64,000 bases of DNA from assembly GCA_014904845.1 (NCBI GenBank), contig MU119316.1, positions 62,001-126,000 on the forward strand, in the 5' to 3' direction. Of this stretch, positions 31,229 through 43,328 are shown one piece after another (the stretch's first letter is position 1; every line of letters begins with the position of its first letter). The position numbers and the translations under genes were made by a program. The stretch comes from Acephala macrosclerotiorum. Its lineage: Eukaryota > Ascomycota > Leotiomycetes > Helotiales > Mollisiaceae. The notes beneath the pieces are model-generated. The model worked only from the letters and a program-made list of their open reading frames with translations, did not search any database and was not told the DNA's origin.

Positions 31229-31961
31229 TGCATATGCTGTGTAACAGAACCATGCAAAACAGAGTCACATTAATTGGATCGCTAAAGGAAGCTTCCTAGC
31301 GAATCAATAGAACTTCCAACGTCACTTCTCAACTTTCCTTCTTTTCGAAGCAAACGAAGAATATATGAAAGGATTCTACATTTATTAAAGTTAGCCCAGC
31401 CGAAATCACTGCATACCATCAGAGGTAATTCTTACCTTAACTTTAGTTATCTCGAGCCGATCCTCTGAAAAGTTTCCCAGTAGTTCCGGACCACCCGCAG
31501 TGGAAAACCAACCATTATATCAACGAAACTTGCCGGACTGAATCGTATCAATAGTACCATTTCCAGAGATCCGTACGGTAATAGTGGTATTGAAATCGTG
31601 GAGTTCGCCAGACGTGCACACGTGGCGACGATCGGAAGAAAAGCGCAAGAAAATCGAGAGAGGAATGACGGGTGGATCTGGAAGTGACAAAAACCGGAGC
31701 CTCGTCTCTAATCGGAATTGAGAAGACGGCCCATTCCATTTGGTAAGCTCTCGGATAATGGGCCTGTAGTTTTGGTTGGAAGTAGTTCACTTTCATTCAC
31801 TTGGATTTTGACAAGCGACCGCCTCTCGCCGCTTACAACAACCTCGACATCTCGACTTGGCCGCCTTCCAACATTAACCACTACAATCAAACGCGTGACT
31901 AGGAACTGTTCGCGACCAATCAAACGTATACATCTTTGTTTCATCGTCGCATATCAAACAA
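31229..31961. other. Divergent intergenic region
   Basis: This region lies between the deaminase-MYND gene (-) and the gene stub at 31,962 (+). Frames at 31,548-31,944 on either strand look like chance. No regulatory site is recognised. Confidence 0.35.
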
Positions 31962-32113
31962 TGGCGTCGGAAGCTTCTCAAGCCCTCGTTACCTCCAATA
32001 AAGAACGCGACCTTTTCACCTCTTTCCTCGCCGAAATCCTTCGTATCTGCAAATCAAAGTCTCGTCTCCGGGTCCCCAATACTTTCAATTTCTCGAGCAA
32101 AGTCTTTTCGTGA
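31962..32113 (+). pseudogene. 5' stub of a gene truncated at the edge of the AT-rich block
   Basis: The ATG at 31,962 has a good context (AACAATGGC) and opens a helical, hydrophilic N-terminus (MASEASQALVTSNKERDLF, then LAEILRICKSKSRL). The frame ends at TGA (32,111-32,113), exactly where composition drops to nearly pure AT. The protein reads like the first 50 residues of a longer soluble protein. The rest was probably replaced or mutated beyond recognition. Confidence 0.45.
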
Positions 32114-33143
32114 TTAAAAAAAGTAATAAAAAAATATTTTTATAAACGAGTTTCGTTTTATATTTGAATTAATTTTATATCGTTTTTATTTATAAAACAT
32201 ATTTTTTTTTTTTAATTTTAATATATAAATAATTTTTTTTTTATATATAATTTATATTTTATATTTTTTATTATTATTAAAAATTAAAAATTACGTATCG
32301 AAATTATATAATCGATTATATAATTTTTAATTAATATATAAATTTTTTTTTATATATAAATATAAATATAAACAATATTAAATCAAAATAATAATTTTTA
32401 TATTTCGTATTTATTATATTATTATTTTTAATTTTTTAATTTTACGTTTATATTATTTAATTATATAAATAAATTTTTTTTTTAAAAAAAATATATAATT
32501 ATTAATATTTTAATAATATTCGATTATAAAATAATAAAATTATAATTAAAAAACGAAATTTTAATCGTTTTTTAATTTTATATAATATATAAAAAAATAA
32601 TAATTTATAATTTAAATATTTTTTAACGTTAAATATTTTATTAAATAATTCGATTTTTAATTTTTATAATAATTTTAAAATTTATTTTAATTACGTTTTC
32701 TTTGAAATTTTTTAAAAAAAAAATTTTTATTATCGTATTTTTTTAACAATTTATAATCGAATTAAAAAACGAATTAATTCGATAAAAATTATAATTTTTC
32801 GTTTTCGTAAACCGATATAATATTTCGTTATTATTTTAAAAAATCGATAATAATAACGATTATTTACGATTTAATAATATTTAAATAAATATTATTAAAA
32901 ATATTATTTATAATATTTTTAACGATAAACTTAAAACGAATATTAATAAAATTATTTTAAAAATTATAAATATATAATTAATAATTTAAATAATAAATAT
33001 TATAAATAATATTTTAATAAACGCGTTTTTAAATTAAATTAAATTTTAAAATATTTATATTAATCTCGAAATTCGAAACTAATTAATAAAAAGTTTTTTA
33101 TTAATTTTATTGTTTTTTTATTATAATTTTATTTTATTTATTA
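32114..33143. other. Extremely AT-rich block, no genes
   Basis: This is nearly pure A/T, with most remaining C and G in CG dinucleotides. Homopolymer and dinucleotide runs are common and no open frame is worth reporting. The pattern fits DNA saturated by RIP-like C-to-T change everywhere except CpG. Confidence 0.7.
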
Positions 33144-33370
33144 ATTTAATCATATGATCACTTAAACGATCGACTAAATAATTTTAACTATAATCTTTAT
33201 TGCTTTTGACAATAATTGCTTTAACGTCCACTCTTTAATCTTACGTCCACTCTATTTAATTATATAAATAGAAAAATACTTTTTTTGAGAAAAAATAAAC
33301 AAAATTGAATTATTAATACTAAACTAAAATTTTAGTATTTCGTAATTTATTTTCAAACGTTTTAATATTA
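33144..33370 (+). repeat. 5' LTR of the copia element
   Basis: It begins near ATTTAATCATATGATCAC and ends near CGTTTTAATATTA. It aligns without gaps to 39,242-39,468. The differences are nearly all transitions. No clear TG...CA boundary survives, so the ends are approximate to a few bases. Confidence 0.8.
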
Positions 33371-36300
33371 ATCAATAATTGAACTCGTTCGACTACAAAA
33401 TAATAAAATTACTTACAAAAAAATAATAATTAAATAAAATCGATCGAACAAAAAAACTCAAATTGTACGCAATTTACTAGTTCAATTAAACGTAAAAAAA
33501 AATAGTTTTTATTTGTACTAAAAAAAACTATTAAATTTTTAAAAAATATTGCGATTTTACGCTTACTTTGTTTTCTCCGATTTAAAACTAATTAATTTTC
33601 TACTTTACGCTTTATCGCGTATTAATAACGAATACTTTATTATAATTTGTTAAATAATACCAAAAAAAAAAAAAAAAAACAATTTTTACGAATTCAATAC
33701 AAAAACTCATCAAACCAATATATCTATTGAACACAATACGACTCGATAAAATACTCTTCGAAAACACGATTACACTCTCTCAAAGTACGACTCTAATTAA
33801 AGAGAAACTTCTCTATTACTTTTTCTATTTCTCGATTCAATACAATACACATTAAAATAAATACAAAGTTTTAAAGCGAAAAATAATCGAAACTATAAAT
33901 TATAAATAAAATATAAAAAAACATTTCTAAAATAAACCAAAAAAATATTTAAAAAAAAAATAAATAAAAATACGAAAAAAAAACTACGTAAAGCGTTGCG
34001 AATAAATAGAGTATAAATATCAAAAAAACGATTTACTAAAATCTCAAAAATATTAACAAACATCGCAAATAAAAAAAAACAATTAAAATAATTATATAAA
34101 AAAATTATAAAAATAAATTTAATAAGAAACTTCAATTTATAAAAAAATACAATCGATCTAAAAACAAAATAAACTCGAAAATTAGCGTTTTCTACTATTT
34201 CTATTGAAAAAATTAAAAAAATAATATTAATACTTTCGAACTTCTTTTTTCAATCATTAAAACTTACTACAAAATCTTTTATAGAATAAACGACGTTACT
34301 CGAACGTACGATATTCTAAAAACAATTTTAAAAATGCAATAAAATATTATTACTAGATTTACCGCTAAAAAATGAAAACTCGAAACGAAACCCGTCATTT
34401 TTATTATTACTAGAAATTAAAAAACTATCAAAAAATTCTAATTAATCAATATACAATTTCGATCGCGAAAATCAAATAATATTCAATTTCGACAAAAAAT
34501 TAACTATTCTCATAAAAATCTACAACGACAAATTCAAATACTACGAAAAAGAAAATTTATTAAATATATTTATACGAATATTCGAAAACTTATATTCGAA
34601 AATAAACATTAAATCTAAAAACTATCGTAACGCGTTCTCGACTATATTTATCGACGAAACTAGCGAATTCTATTACTAGAAACTCACTAAAAAAAATTTA
34701 TTTTTCAATAAAATAATTAAAATTATAAAATCGAACTTCAAAACCGAAAAACATTAAAACAAAATACTCAATTAATAGAATACGATTATACTCACATTAA
34801 TTCGAACGCAAAATCCAAACAAAACGACTCTCGAATACTTCGAAATATTACACTAAAAACTAATCTAAAAACAATTTGATTTACACTCGAATATACGAAC
34901 AAAAATTACTATACGAAACAAATTTTACTACGCTTATCGAAACGTATTAAAATACTACTAAACGCTCTTTCGACTTTTATTGAATTTTTAAGCGATATAC
35001 GAAAACGTTCGTAACGCGATTTCACTTTAAATAAAAATAGAAACAATCTTTAGAACTTTTATAATCGAAAAAAAAGAAATTTATCGAAATATAATCGAAT
35101 TATATTTCGTAAACTACAAATATTACAATAAAAACACTCGATATAACGATCGAATTAATCACAAAAAATCGACAATATACTAAAACGAAAAAAAATACTT
35201 CGTTTATAAAAACTCGAATTATTAAAATACTTACTATATACTAAAAAAAAAAAAAAAAATATATAACGACTTTAAAAAATCGAAACCATTAAATAAAAAC
35301 AAAATAATTCAATTTGTAATTAAATTCGAAAAATTAGATTCTAATATCACTAAAAAATACGAATAATTCGTTATTAAATTTATCAAAAAAAAAAATTTAC
35401 ACGAAAACAATATCACGCGATCGACCAATTATTTTATAACATTTTACAATACGATTAATAGATTTAAAATTATCGAATTACTCGATCACTAATCAATTTA
35501 CTATACGATATCGAGTATTGCAATATAATCGAGACTACTTTTAATATCTATTAATATAGAAACGTATTTAACGAGTCGCTACGTATTAAACGTTTTTATA
35601 AGTATTATAATCGATACTAGCGTCGTCCAATAATCGACTATCGACGAAAATCAATATTTGATTTTTTAACGAATTCGAAACGTTAAATTAAACAAATTTA
35701 AAATTAAAAAAATAATAATCAAATTTAAAATCGACGAAATTTCATTTTTTAAAACTATCGATATCAACACGCTAATTAAACGTATTACGTTTTACATAGT
35801 CTCAATAAACGTACTTTTTTTATTGTACTTTTAAAATATAAACAAACTACAAATTAAATTCGATAATCTTAATAATATGCTTATTTAAAATAGACAACGT
35901 ACACTTATTATTAAAGCGTTTAAACATCTTTAAATATTGTTTGATTTACTCGAAAATTTAATTTATAGTAATTGTAAAATTTCTACAACAAAAACCGATT
36001 TTACTATTTACTATTTAATTGAAACGAAACTTAAACGATTGTACAAATACTTCGAACATCTATCGACCGCCAAATTCGCGCGAGTACTAAAATATAGAAA
36101 ATATTCTACGAACTTCGAAAAAATTAAAAAAATAATAAGATTTTACTAATAATATCAAATAAATAATAAATCTCTCAATCGTTTCAAATTTATATTGCGC
36201 GACGATTATAATTTCAATTATTTCATCTATTTAAACGTATTATAAATCGATAAAAAATCAATACTTCAAATCGTAAACGAAATTACAACATTTCAAATCG

Positions 36301-39241
36301 CGAGATTTTTTGTAAATATATCGACAAAAAAAATATAAAACGTTTTTTGAACGTATTAAATCGACGTTTACTTTGAACTATCGACATTTACTATTTATAA
36401 CCTCGAAACGAATTTCAACTCTAAAAAATTTCGCGATAACGCTAAAAATATAAATATTAACTCGAAAACTATACTAATAAAGACTCACAACTCGATTAAT
36501 CTAATAAAGAAATACTACGCTTTATTAAAGCGTGCGTATAATATACTACTTCGAGAACTCTTCGATTTACGAAAAAAAGAACGATTTCAAATAATAATCA
36601 AAACAATCAACGATACGACGAAATCGAATAACATTATTTTTATATTTCTTATTTTCGACGTCTACTCTCGAATATTACAATGGAACGCGTTTACAGTATC
36701 AATTGCCATTAGAATTAAAACAATAAAAAGTGCAATAATCGCAATTCAAAAATATTACACTACTCGTCAAATCAATAACGTTCTACGAATAAAAAATAAT
36801 TCACAAAATTATTACTTAATCGATCTATCTCTAAATTCAAACGTACTTATTTGAAAAAAAAGCAAAAAATAAAGAAAACTATACACACTTTTAATAGTAA
36901 ATAAAAAAATATATTAATTACAATTACCAAATAAATCAAAAAACTTTTATAATACTACGATAAAATCATTCTATTAAAACTTCGAGCAATTCAAAGAATA
37001 ATTAAAAAATTATTCATTAAAAGAAAATTTATTAAAAAATTTAAACTTAAAATCAAACTTCTCTAAAAAAAATCCGAAAACAAAAAAAAATATACTTAAT
37101 TTACTCCACTCAATCAAAAAAACCTCGTATACTTCGAAAAAAAATTTATATTTATTTCGAATTACAATAAAAATCTTTTTTTACGTTTCTAATCTCAACG
37201 AATACATCTATATAACAATTTATATAAATATAGAAACTTTCGAAATTTATTTAATTGAAAAAAAGACTAAAAATAAACAATTATTTATAGATTTTCACGC
37301 AAAAAAAATTATTACTATTTTAAATAATTCGTTTATAGTTTTTCGTAGAAAAAAAATTAATAAACTAATCGCGAAAAAAGTCTTTAAATTAATTTTTAAT
37401 AACTCGAAAAAAATTAATAATCAACGAATTTTCGATTCAAAACTAATAAACGAAATCAAAAACATAAAAACGACAATTTTATACGAGAAATCTCATCTTG
37501 TAATTCAAATATTCAACGATAAAAATAAAAAAATAATACTAATTTAATCTCCGATTATTTAGCGCGTTAATCAACGAATTATTATCGCTTTAATTCTATT
37601 TCTCAAATCCAAAAAAATCAATTTTTACTTAAAAAATATTATTTAAATATACGTACAATCAATAATTTCACTAATACGTATTATTTTCGTCAAATCTTCG
37701 AAAAAAATAACGAATAAACTTTTATCGAACGTCGTTTTCAAAATAATTAAACTTTTCTACAAAATCTTGAAAATAGAAATACACTAATATAAAACGTATA
37801 ATATTTACTATAAAAACAAATTCTCAATAGAATTTTCAATTTTCGATTTTTGTTTATTTATTACGAAAAGTAATTATACTCTATTCGAAATAATCGATAT
37901 ACAAACCGACGATACGCTCATCCTAAGAAATCAAACTTTTATAAAATTAAAAAACTTTAAACTGCAAAAAACTAAACTATTAATTAAATCTATAAAGTTT
38001 TTTACGTCGAATACTTTTTTATTATTCAATAAATACAAATTAATAATAAATAAAATCGAAAATAAAATTGTATTTTCACAAAAAAAATAAAACAAGTATT
38101 TAAATTTGATTAATTCGAAATCAAATTTCTATAAATAAACGTACTTCGAACAATATACTCGAAAAATATACATTAATTTTATCTATCAATCGAAAACTGT
38201 ATACAATATATCGACGACAATTCAATACTAATATCTCGAAAAAAAACAAATTGCAACGCTAAATAAACGACTACAATAGCAAATAAACAATCTCGATTAT
38301 AAATTCCAATTCCTTTGTCTGAACTTATATTCAACGAAACTTTTCGTTTTTATAAACGACTTTTTTACTATAAATAAAAATCTCAATTCGCAAATCGAAT
38401 ATATCGTCGTTTTTAGTAATAAAACTTATAGCGATAAATAATTCGATTTACGAAATAATTTACTTTACTGAAATTCAATAAAATACAAAAAAATTACTCG
38501 TACTATTTTAATTTTTGAACTATACGCAATAACAATAGAAATCGACATAAAAATCTCGATTTTTATTACTTTTAATCTTATTATAAAACGACTCGAATTA
38601 AATTCAATTCTCGTAATTATTTGTATCGATTCTTTTTCTCTCTACGAATATATAATTAAATTCGATACTACTAAAAAAAAGCGTCTTATAATCGATATTA
38701 TAATTATCAAACAATCGTATAAACGCAAAAAACTCTCGAAAATTTAATAAATTACTAAAAACAATAATCTAATTAATACTATAACCAAATCTAATACTAA
38801 TAAAATACTTAAATCGCTCGTTAATACTAATTACTTTAATATCAAAATACAAAAATAAATACAACGTTCCAAAACCTAAAAATCAATCGACAAAAACGAA
38901 AATAACGAAAAAAACGATCGTTAAAAAAAACAACACTAAAAAAAAAAACGTATAATTATTGTTTTAGTATTTTTAGTATTTTTCGATATTTTCAATATTT
39001 TCGAAAATAAAACTTTCAATTAACTCAAAAATTATAAACATTGAATTTAAAAAAAATTCTCTCAAATTTGATTTAATCGATCAAACATTACAATACGTAA
39101 CGACAATTAATTCACGATCAAATTTCCTTCTAGTATTTAGTAACGAAACAATGCATTAATAGTCGCAATAATACTCTTTTCTATATCTAATTTACAAATT
39201 AAAAAAAGCGTCTTCTCTCAAAAAAAAAATTACCAATATCG

Positions 39242-39468
39242 ATTTAATCATGTGATTATTTAAACGATCGACTAAATGATTTTAATTATAATCTCTATTA
39301 CCCTTAATAATAATTGCTCTAACGTCCACTTTTTAATCTTATGTTTACTCTATTTAATTATATAAATAAAAAAATACTTCTTTTAAAAAAAAGCAAACAA
39401 AATTAAATCATTAATACCAAATTAAGATTTTAGTATTTCGTGATTTATTTTCAAACGTTTCAATATTA
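39242..39468 (+). repeat. 3' LTR of the copia element
   Basis: It begins near ATTTAATCATGTGATTAT and ends near CGTTTCAATATTA. It keeps GTGA where the 5' copy has ATGA, but has T where the 5' copy has C at several places, so each LTR decayed independently. Confidence 0.8.
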
Positions 39469-40546
39469 TTAATTTAAACTAATTAATTTTTTTTGATTTT
39501 AATAATATTAAAACGTTAAAAATATACTTTCGAAAATTTAAACTCGAAAAACTCGATTTTTTTAATTTTTTTATTAAATAAACGTAAATTAATTATAATA
39601 TTATTAATATAAAAAAAAATTAAACATTTATTATAACGTTTATATATTTATAAATTATTTAAAAAAACTCGTTTAAATATATAATAATAAATCGATTAAA
39701 AATATTTAAATATAAAAATTATAAAACTTTTATATTTATTTTTAAATATATTTTTTTATTATTTTTTAATACGTTTATTATATTAATTATATTAATAATT
39801 AACGTTTAAAATATTTTAATATTTAAAATTAATTTAATTTTAAATTTTTTTTAAATTACAAATAATTTAAATAAACTTTATAAAATTAATTTTTAAAAAA
39901 TAAAAAATAATATAAAACTTAATAAAACGTAATAAAAACTTTAATAAATATAATTAAAAATTTTAATAATTTTTAATTGCGAATTTTTATTCGAAATAAA
40001 ATAATTAAATTAATAATAAATAATATATATTAAAAACTAAAAATTTTATTATACGTTTTATTATTAAATTCGAATAATAATATTTTTATAATATTAATAT
40101 TAATTAATATTTAATTTTATAATTAAATATAATAAATTAAAAATATTAATAAATCGATTATAAAAAATATTAAAAAATTTCAAAAAAAAACGATTTTAAA
40201 TATTGTAAAAAAGCAAAAAATGCTCGATTGTTTTTCTAGGATTACAAGATGCCAAATCTCTTATATCCAGAAACAGATCACGTGCCAGACTAGTCTAATG
40301 CGGATCGACAATACTATTATTCAATTTTATTACAATATATTATTAATAATAAAAAAAAACGAATTTTTTATTATATATATTTAAATTTACGTTTATTACG
40401 TTAAAAAAATCGATATAACGTTTTTAAATAATTAATTTAAATTTACGTTTATTATATAAAATAATATTATTTTACGAAAAATTCGATTAAATAATTAATT
40501 AAATTATTATATTTATTATTTAATTTTAAATATTATTTTAAATCGA

Positions 40547-40586
<40 letters not shown>

Positions 40587-40596
40587 TTCGATTATT
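39469..40596. other. Extremely AT-rich block with a short less-mutated island
   Basis: The block is nearly pure A/T, with C mostly in CG. A stretch at about 40,215-40,312 has ordinary composition and contains CAGATCACGTGCCAGACTAG. It may be a remnant of a later insertion. The block ends in an ATT microsatellite next to the inverted-repeat element. Confidence 0.6.
40548..40586 (+). repeat. (ATT)13 microsatellite
   Basis: Thirteen uninterrupted ATT units lie 10 bp from the left end of the large inverted-repeat element. Confidence 0.9.
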
Positions 40597-41049
40597 GGCC
40601 GTCCGCTTTAAGGACTAATATCAGCTTTTATTAAATCACGTGTTATTCACGTGGCACGAGTCATCTCAACTATAGGCGATTTTGCTCAAATTTAACCGAG
40701 GTGTCCAAATGCAGCGATTTGATTGGTTCATTAAGAAATTCTACTGTCACATGATTTCGGAATAATGCGCAGTCGCTCCGGTAAAGAACACTAAAATCTC
40801 ACGATTGTAACTGCGCTCACAACTATAATCCATTAATTAATCCAAATAGTATGAAACTCGTAAATAAGTTGAAACTCGATTAAATACCTCCGGATTTTAA
40901 GTTTCAAGTAATTTTATTAATCCGTTATTGCGCAAATCAATAGAATATAGTCGCACTCAGCCAAAATCGCGACCGTAAAACTGCCTAAGTGCGTTTCTGC
41001 CTCAGGCATTGAAATGCTGGCACACTAAAATCCTACTCTTATTAACTCT

Positions 41050-41514
41050 ATAGCTGCGCAGCTTTCAAGGGGGGTCCTAGGGGGTCTCCCCCTAGTAAAT
41101 ATAATCGTAATAAGTATTTATAATCAATAGAATCAATCGTAGCAATTCAATATAAAAGGCGGGGGTCCCAGGGGGTGTCCCCCTGGTGTGAGGCTCTGCC
41201 AGAAGTGCGTTTTTGCCTAAGGCACTAAGGCAATAAAACACCAGAATCTAGTTCTATAGCTGCGCAGCTCTCAACGGGGGTCCCAGGGGGTGTTCCCCTG
41301 GTGTAAATTGAGGCTCTACTAGAAAAAGTGCGTTTCTGCCTTAGGCATCTAAGCGCTCACTTAAGTGCTGGACATCTCTATAGCTGCGCAGCTCTCGAGG
41401 GGGGTCCCAGGGGGTCTCCCCTGGAATTATATGCTAAGTAAAGTAATCTACATTGATTGAATCGATCGTAGCAGCTGAATATAAGACGAGGGTCCCAAGG
41501 GGTTTCCCCCTGGT
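41050..41514 (+). repeat. Left-arm array of GC-rich hairpin motifs
   Basis: Five copies of a palindromic motif of the form GGGGTCCCAGGGGGTSTCCC lie at about 41,070, 41,161, 41,274, 41,399 and 41,486. Three of them are preceded by GCTGCGCAGCT. Each can fold as a tight GGGGG/CCCCC hairpin. Spacing is about 90-125 bp, alternating with AAGTGCGTTTYTGCC motifs. Confidence 0.75.
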
Positions 41515-41689
41515 GTAAATTGAAGTTTTACTAGAAGTGCGTTTTTGCCTTAGGCACTAAAGAGCTTATCAGTTTATCGGCTCTTACCGCCCGGCAGAAT
41601 CTAGAACTCTATCTCAATAACTATTCCAACTTCAAATACTTATAAATCGCTCAAATTAAAAGCTTTTAACTTGAAATTTAAAATAAAAA

Positions 41690-41853
41690 TAAATTTTTAA
41701 AGTCGAAGACTTTGTAGCCCTCCGCAGGAGCGCCTCTGCGAGACCTACGAAGCAAAATGTGCGTCGAGTAAAGAAAGAAAAAGTCCGTCCGCTGATTGGC
41801 TCGCTTGCGAGTCGGCGGACGGATTCTTTCTTTCGGAACGAGAGAAACATTTT
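41690..41853 (-). repeat. Hairpin module, inner end of left arm
   Basis: Reversed, it runs from TTTCTCTCGTTCCGAAAGAA through a long stem (GAAAGAAAGAATCCGTCCGC pairing with GCGGACGGACTTTTTCTTTC) to GGTCTCGCAGAGGCGCTCCT. The loop contains GACTCGCAAGCGAGCC. A 64-codon frame on this strand is a by-product of the palindrome. Confidence 0.7.
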
Positions 41854-42187
41854 ATTTATATTTTACAATTTCGAATTTAATCGAATTTAAAATATTAATT
41901 ATATTATTTTATAATTAATCGAAAATTTTTATTTTTTTATTTCGATTAATTTATTTACTTTTTATAATCTCGAATTAATCGATCGATAATATAACGATAT
42001 TATTTTACGATTATTTTAATCGATTATTAAAATAATTTATAAAGTTTTTATTTATTCGAAATTATTTATAAAATTTTATCGAATATTCGAATTATTCGTT
42101 TATTTTATTATTCGTTTTAATATTTATTTTTATATTATCGATTTATTTTATTAAAATATTTATATATAAATACGAATATAATAATAA

Positions 42188-42345
42188 AAATGTTTTTCTC
42201 GTTCCGAAAGAAAGGGCCCGTCCGGCAGCTCGCTAAGCGAGCCAATAGCGGACGAGCCCTTTCTTTCGATACTCGATACACATTTTGCTCTGCAGGCCTC
42301 GCAAAGGCGCTCCTGCGAAGGGCTACAAAGTCTTCGACTTTAGTA
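42188..42345 (+). repeat. Hairpin module, inner end of right arm
   Basis: It runs from TTTTTCTCGTTCCGAAAGAA through a stem (GAAAGAAAGGGC with GCCCTTTCTTTC, and CCGTCCG with CGGACG) around a CTCGCTAAGCGAG loop hairpin, to GCCTCGCAAAGGCGCTCCTG. It matches the left-arm copy reversed and the solo copy at 1,852. Confidence 0.7.
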
Positions 42346-42527
42346 ATTTACTCTTATTTTAAGTTTCAAGCTAAAAGCTCTTAATTTGAGCGTTCTATAA
42401 GCATTTGAAATTGGAATAGTTTTATTGAGATAAAGTTCCAGATTCTGCCGAGCGGTAAGAGCCGATAAACTGATAAGCTCTTTAGTGCCTAAGGCAAAAA
42501 CGCACTTCCTGCGAAGCCTCATATTAC

Positions 42528-42885
42528 CAGGGGGACACCCCCTGGGACCCCCGTCTCTTATATTAAGTTACTACGATCGATTCAATCAATTTAAATCACT
42601 TTACTTAGTATATATTCCAGGGGAGACCCCCTGGGACCCCCCTCGAGAGCTGCGCAGCTGGATTTTTGAGTATTTTTACAGCTTGGAGCCTTAGTGCCTT
42701 AGGCAGAAACGCACTTCCGGCAGAGCCTCACACTAAAAGAATACTCTAGGGGGACACCCCCTGGGACCCCCGTCTCTTATATTGAATTGCTACTATTGAC
42801 TCTATTGATTATAAATAGTTATTACGATTATATTTACTAGGAAGAGACCCCCTAGGACCCCCCTTGAAAGCTGCGCAGCTATAGA
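42528..42885 (-). repeat. Right-arm array of GC-rich hairpin motifs
   Basis: Four reverse-oriented copies of the GGGGTCCCAGGGGG hairpin motif lie at about 42,528, 42,617, 42,750 and 42,846. Two have the GCTGCGCAGCT palindrome beside them. The order mirrors the left arm. Confidence 0.75.
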
Positions 42886-43328
42886 GATATCCAGCACTTA
42901 AGTAAGCAAGTGCCTTAATGCCTAAGGCATAAACGAACTTAAGCAGTTTTGCGGTCGCGATTTTTGCTGAGTGCGACTCTATTTATTGATTTGCGCAACA
43001 ACGGATTAATAGAATAGCTTGAAACTTGGAATCTGGCGGTATTTAATTGAGTTTCAACTTATTTGTAAGTCTTGTATGATTTGGATTAGCTGATATATTA
43101 TAATTGTAGGCGCAGCGCGGTCGCACGTAATCGAGCTTTTGGTGTTCTTCACCGGATCGGCTGCATATAAGTCCGAAGCTGCTGCGTAACTACCCCTGCT
43201 GTTAAATCCTTAATGGACCAATCAAATCGCTCCATTTGGGCACCTCGGTTAAATTTGAGCTCATTGTGAGAAGTGTTGATGTCACGTGCATATAGAAAAG
43301 TTGACATTAGTCCTTAAGTCGGACAGGC

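Larger units (their letters stand above)
33144..39468 (+). mobile_element. Decayed Ty1/copia LTR retrotransposon, about 6.3 kb
   Basis: Two direct repeats of about 227 bp lie exactly 6,098 bp apart and bound a decayed polyprotein on the plus strand. Reading through stops, about 37,420-37,640 shows the copia reverse-transcriptase lead-in (EIKN, then YEKSHLVIQIFND, then QRIIIAL). QTDDTLI lies near 37,910. The RNase H domain (about 38,240-38,860) shows LNKRLQ, TKLFVFIND, NLNSQIEYIVVFSN, ITRTILIFELYA and DSFSLYEY. The order RT then RNase H, with an earlier integrase-like region (about 36.6-36.9 kb), is that of copia rather than gypsy. Many Trp codons are now TAG or TAA. Almost all G outside CpG is missing from the coding strand while C is common. 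The element is dead. Confidence 0.85.
40597..43328. mobile_element. Giant inverted-repeat (foldback) element with GC-rich hairpin arrays, 2.7 kb
   Basis: The left arm (40,597-41,853) and right arm (42,185-43,328) are imperfect reverse complements. Outer ends read GGCCGTCCGCTTTAAGGACT and, reversed, GCCTGTCCGACTTAAGGACT. Inner blocks such as ACCGAGGTG...ATTTGATTGGT and GCGATTT...GAGTGCGACT pair in the same order. A 330-bp AT-rich spacer separates the arms. Each arm contains several copies of a GCTGCGCAGCT motif, a GGGGTCCCAGGGGGT...CCCC hairpin and an AAGTGCGTTTCTGCCTTAGGC motif. The innermost part of each arm is the hairpin module also seen at 1,852. No transposase is encoded. The flanks are almost pure AT, yet this element keeps normal GC content. 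No target duplication is evident. The class is unassigned. Confidence 0.75.

Noticed and set aside
41656..42384. Two 64-codon frames of opposite strand with similar proteins (SFRKK...)
   Set aside because: They are mirror images caused by the inverted repeat, and variation follows hairpin pairing rather than codons. I treat them as non-coding.
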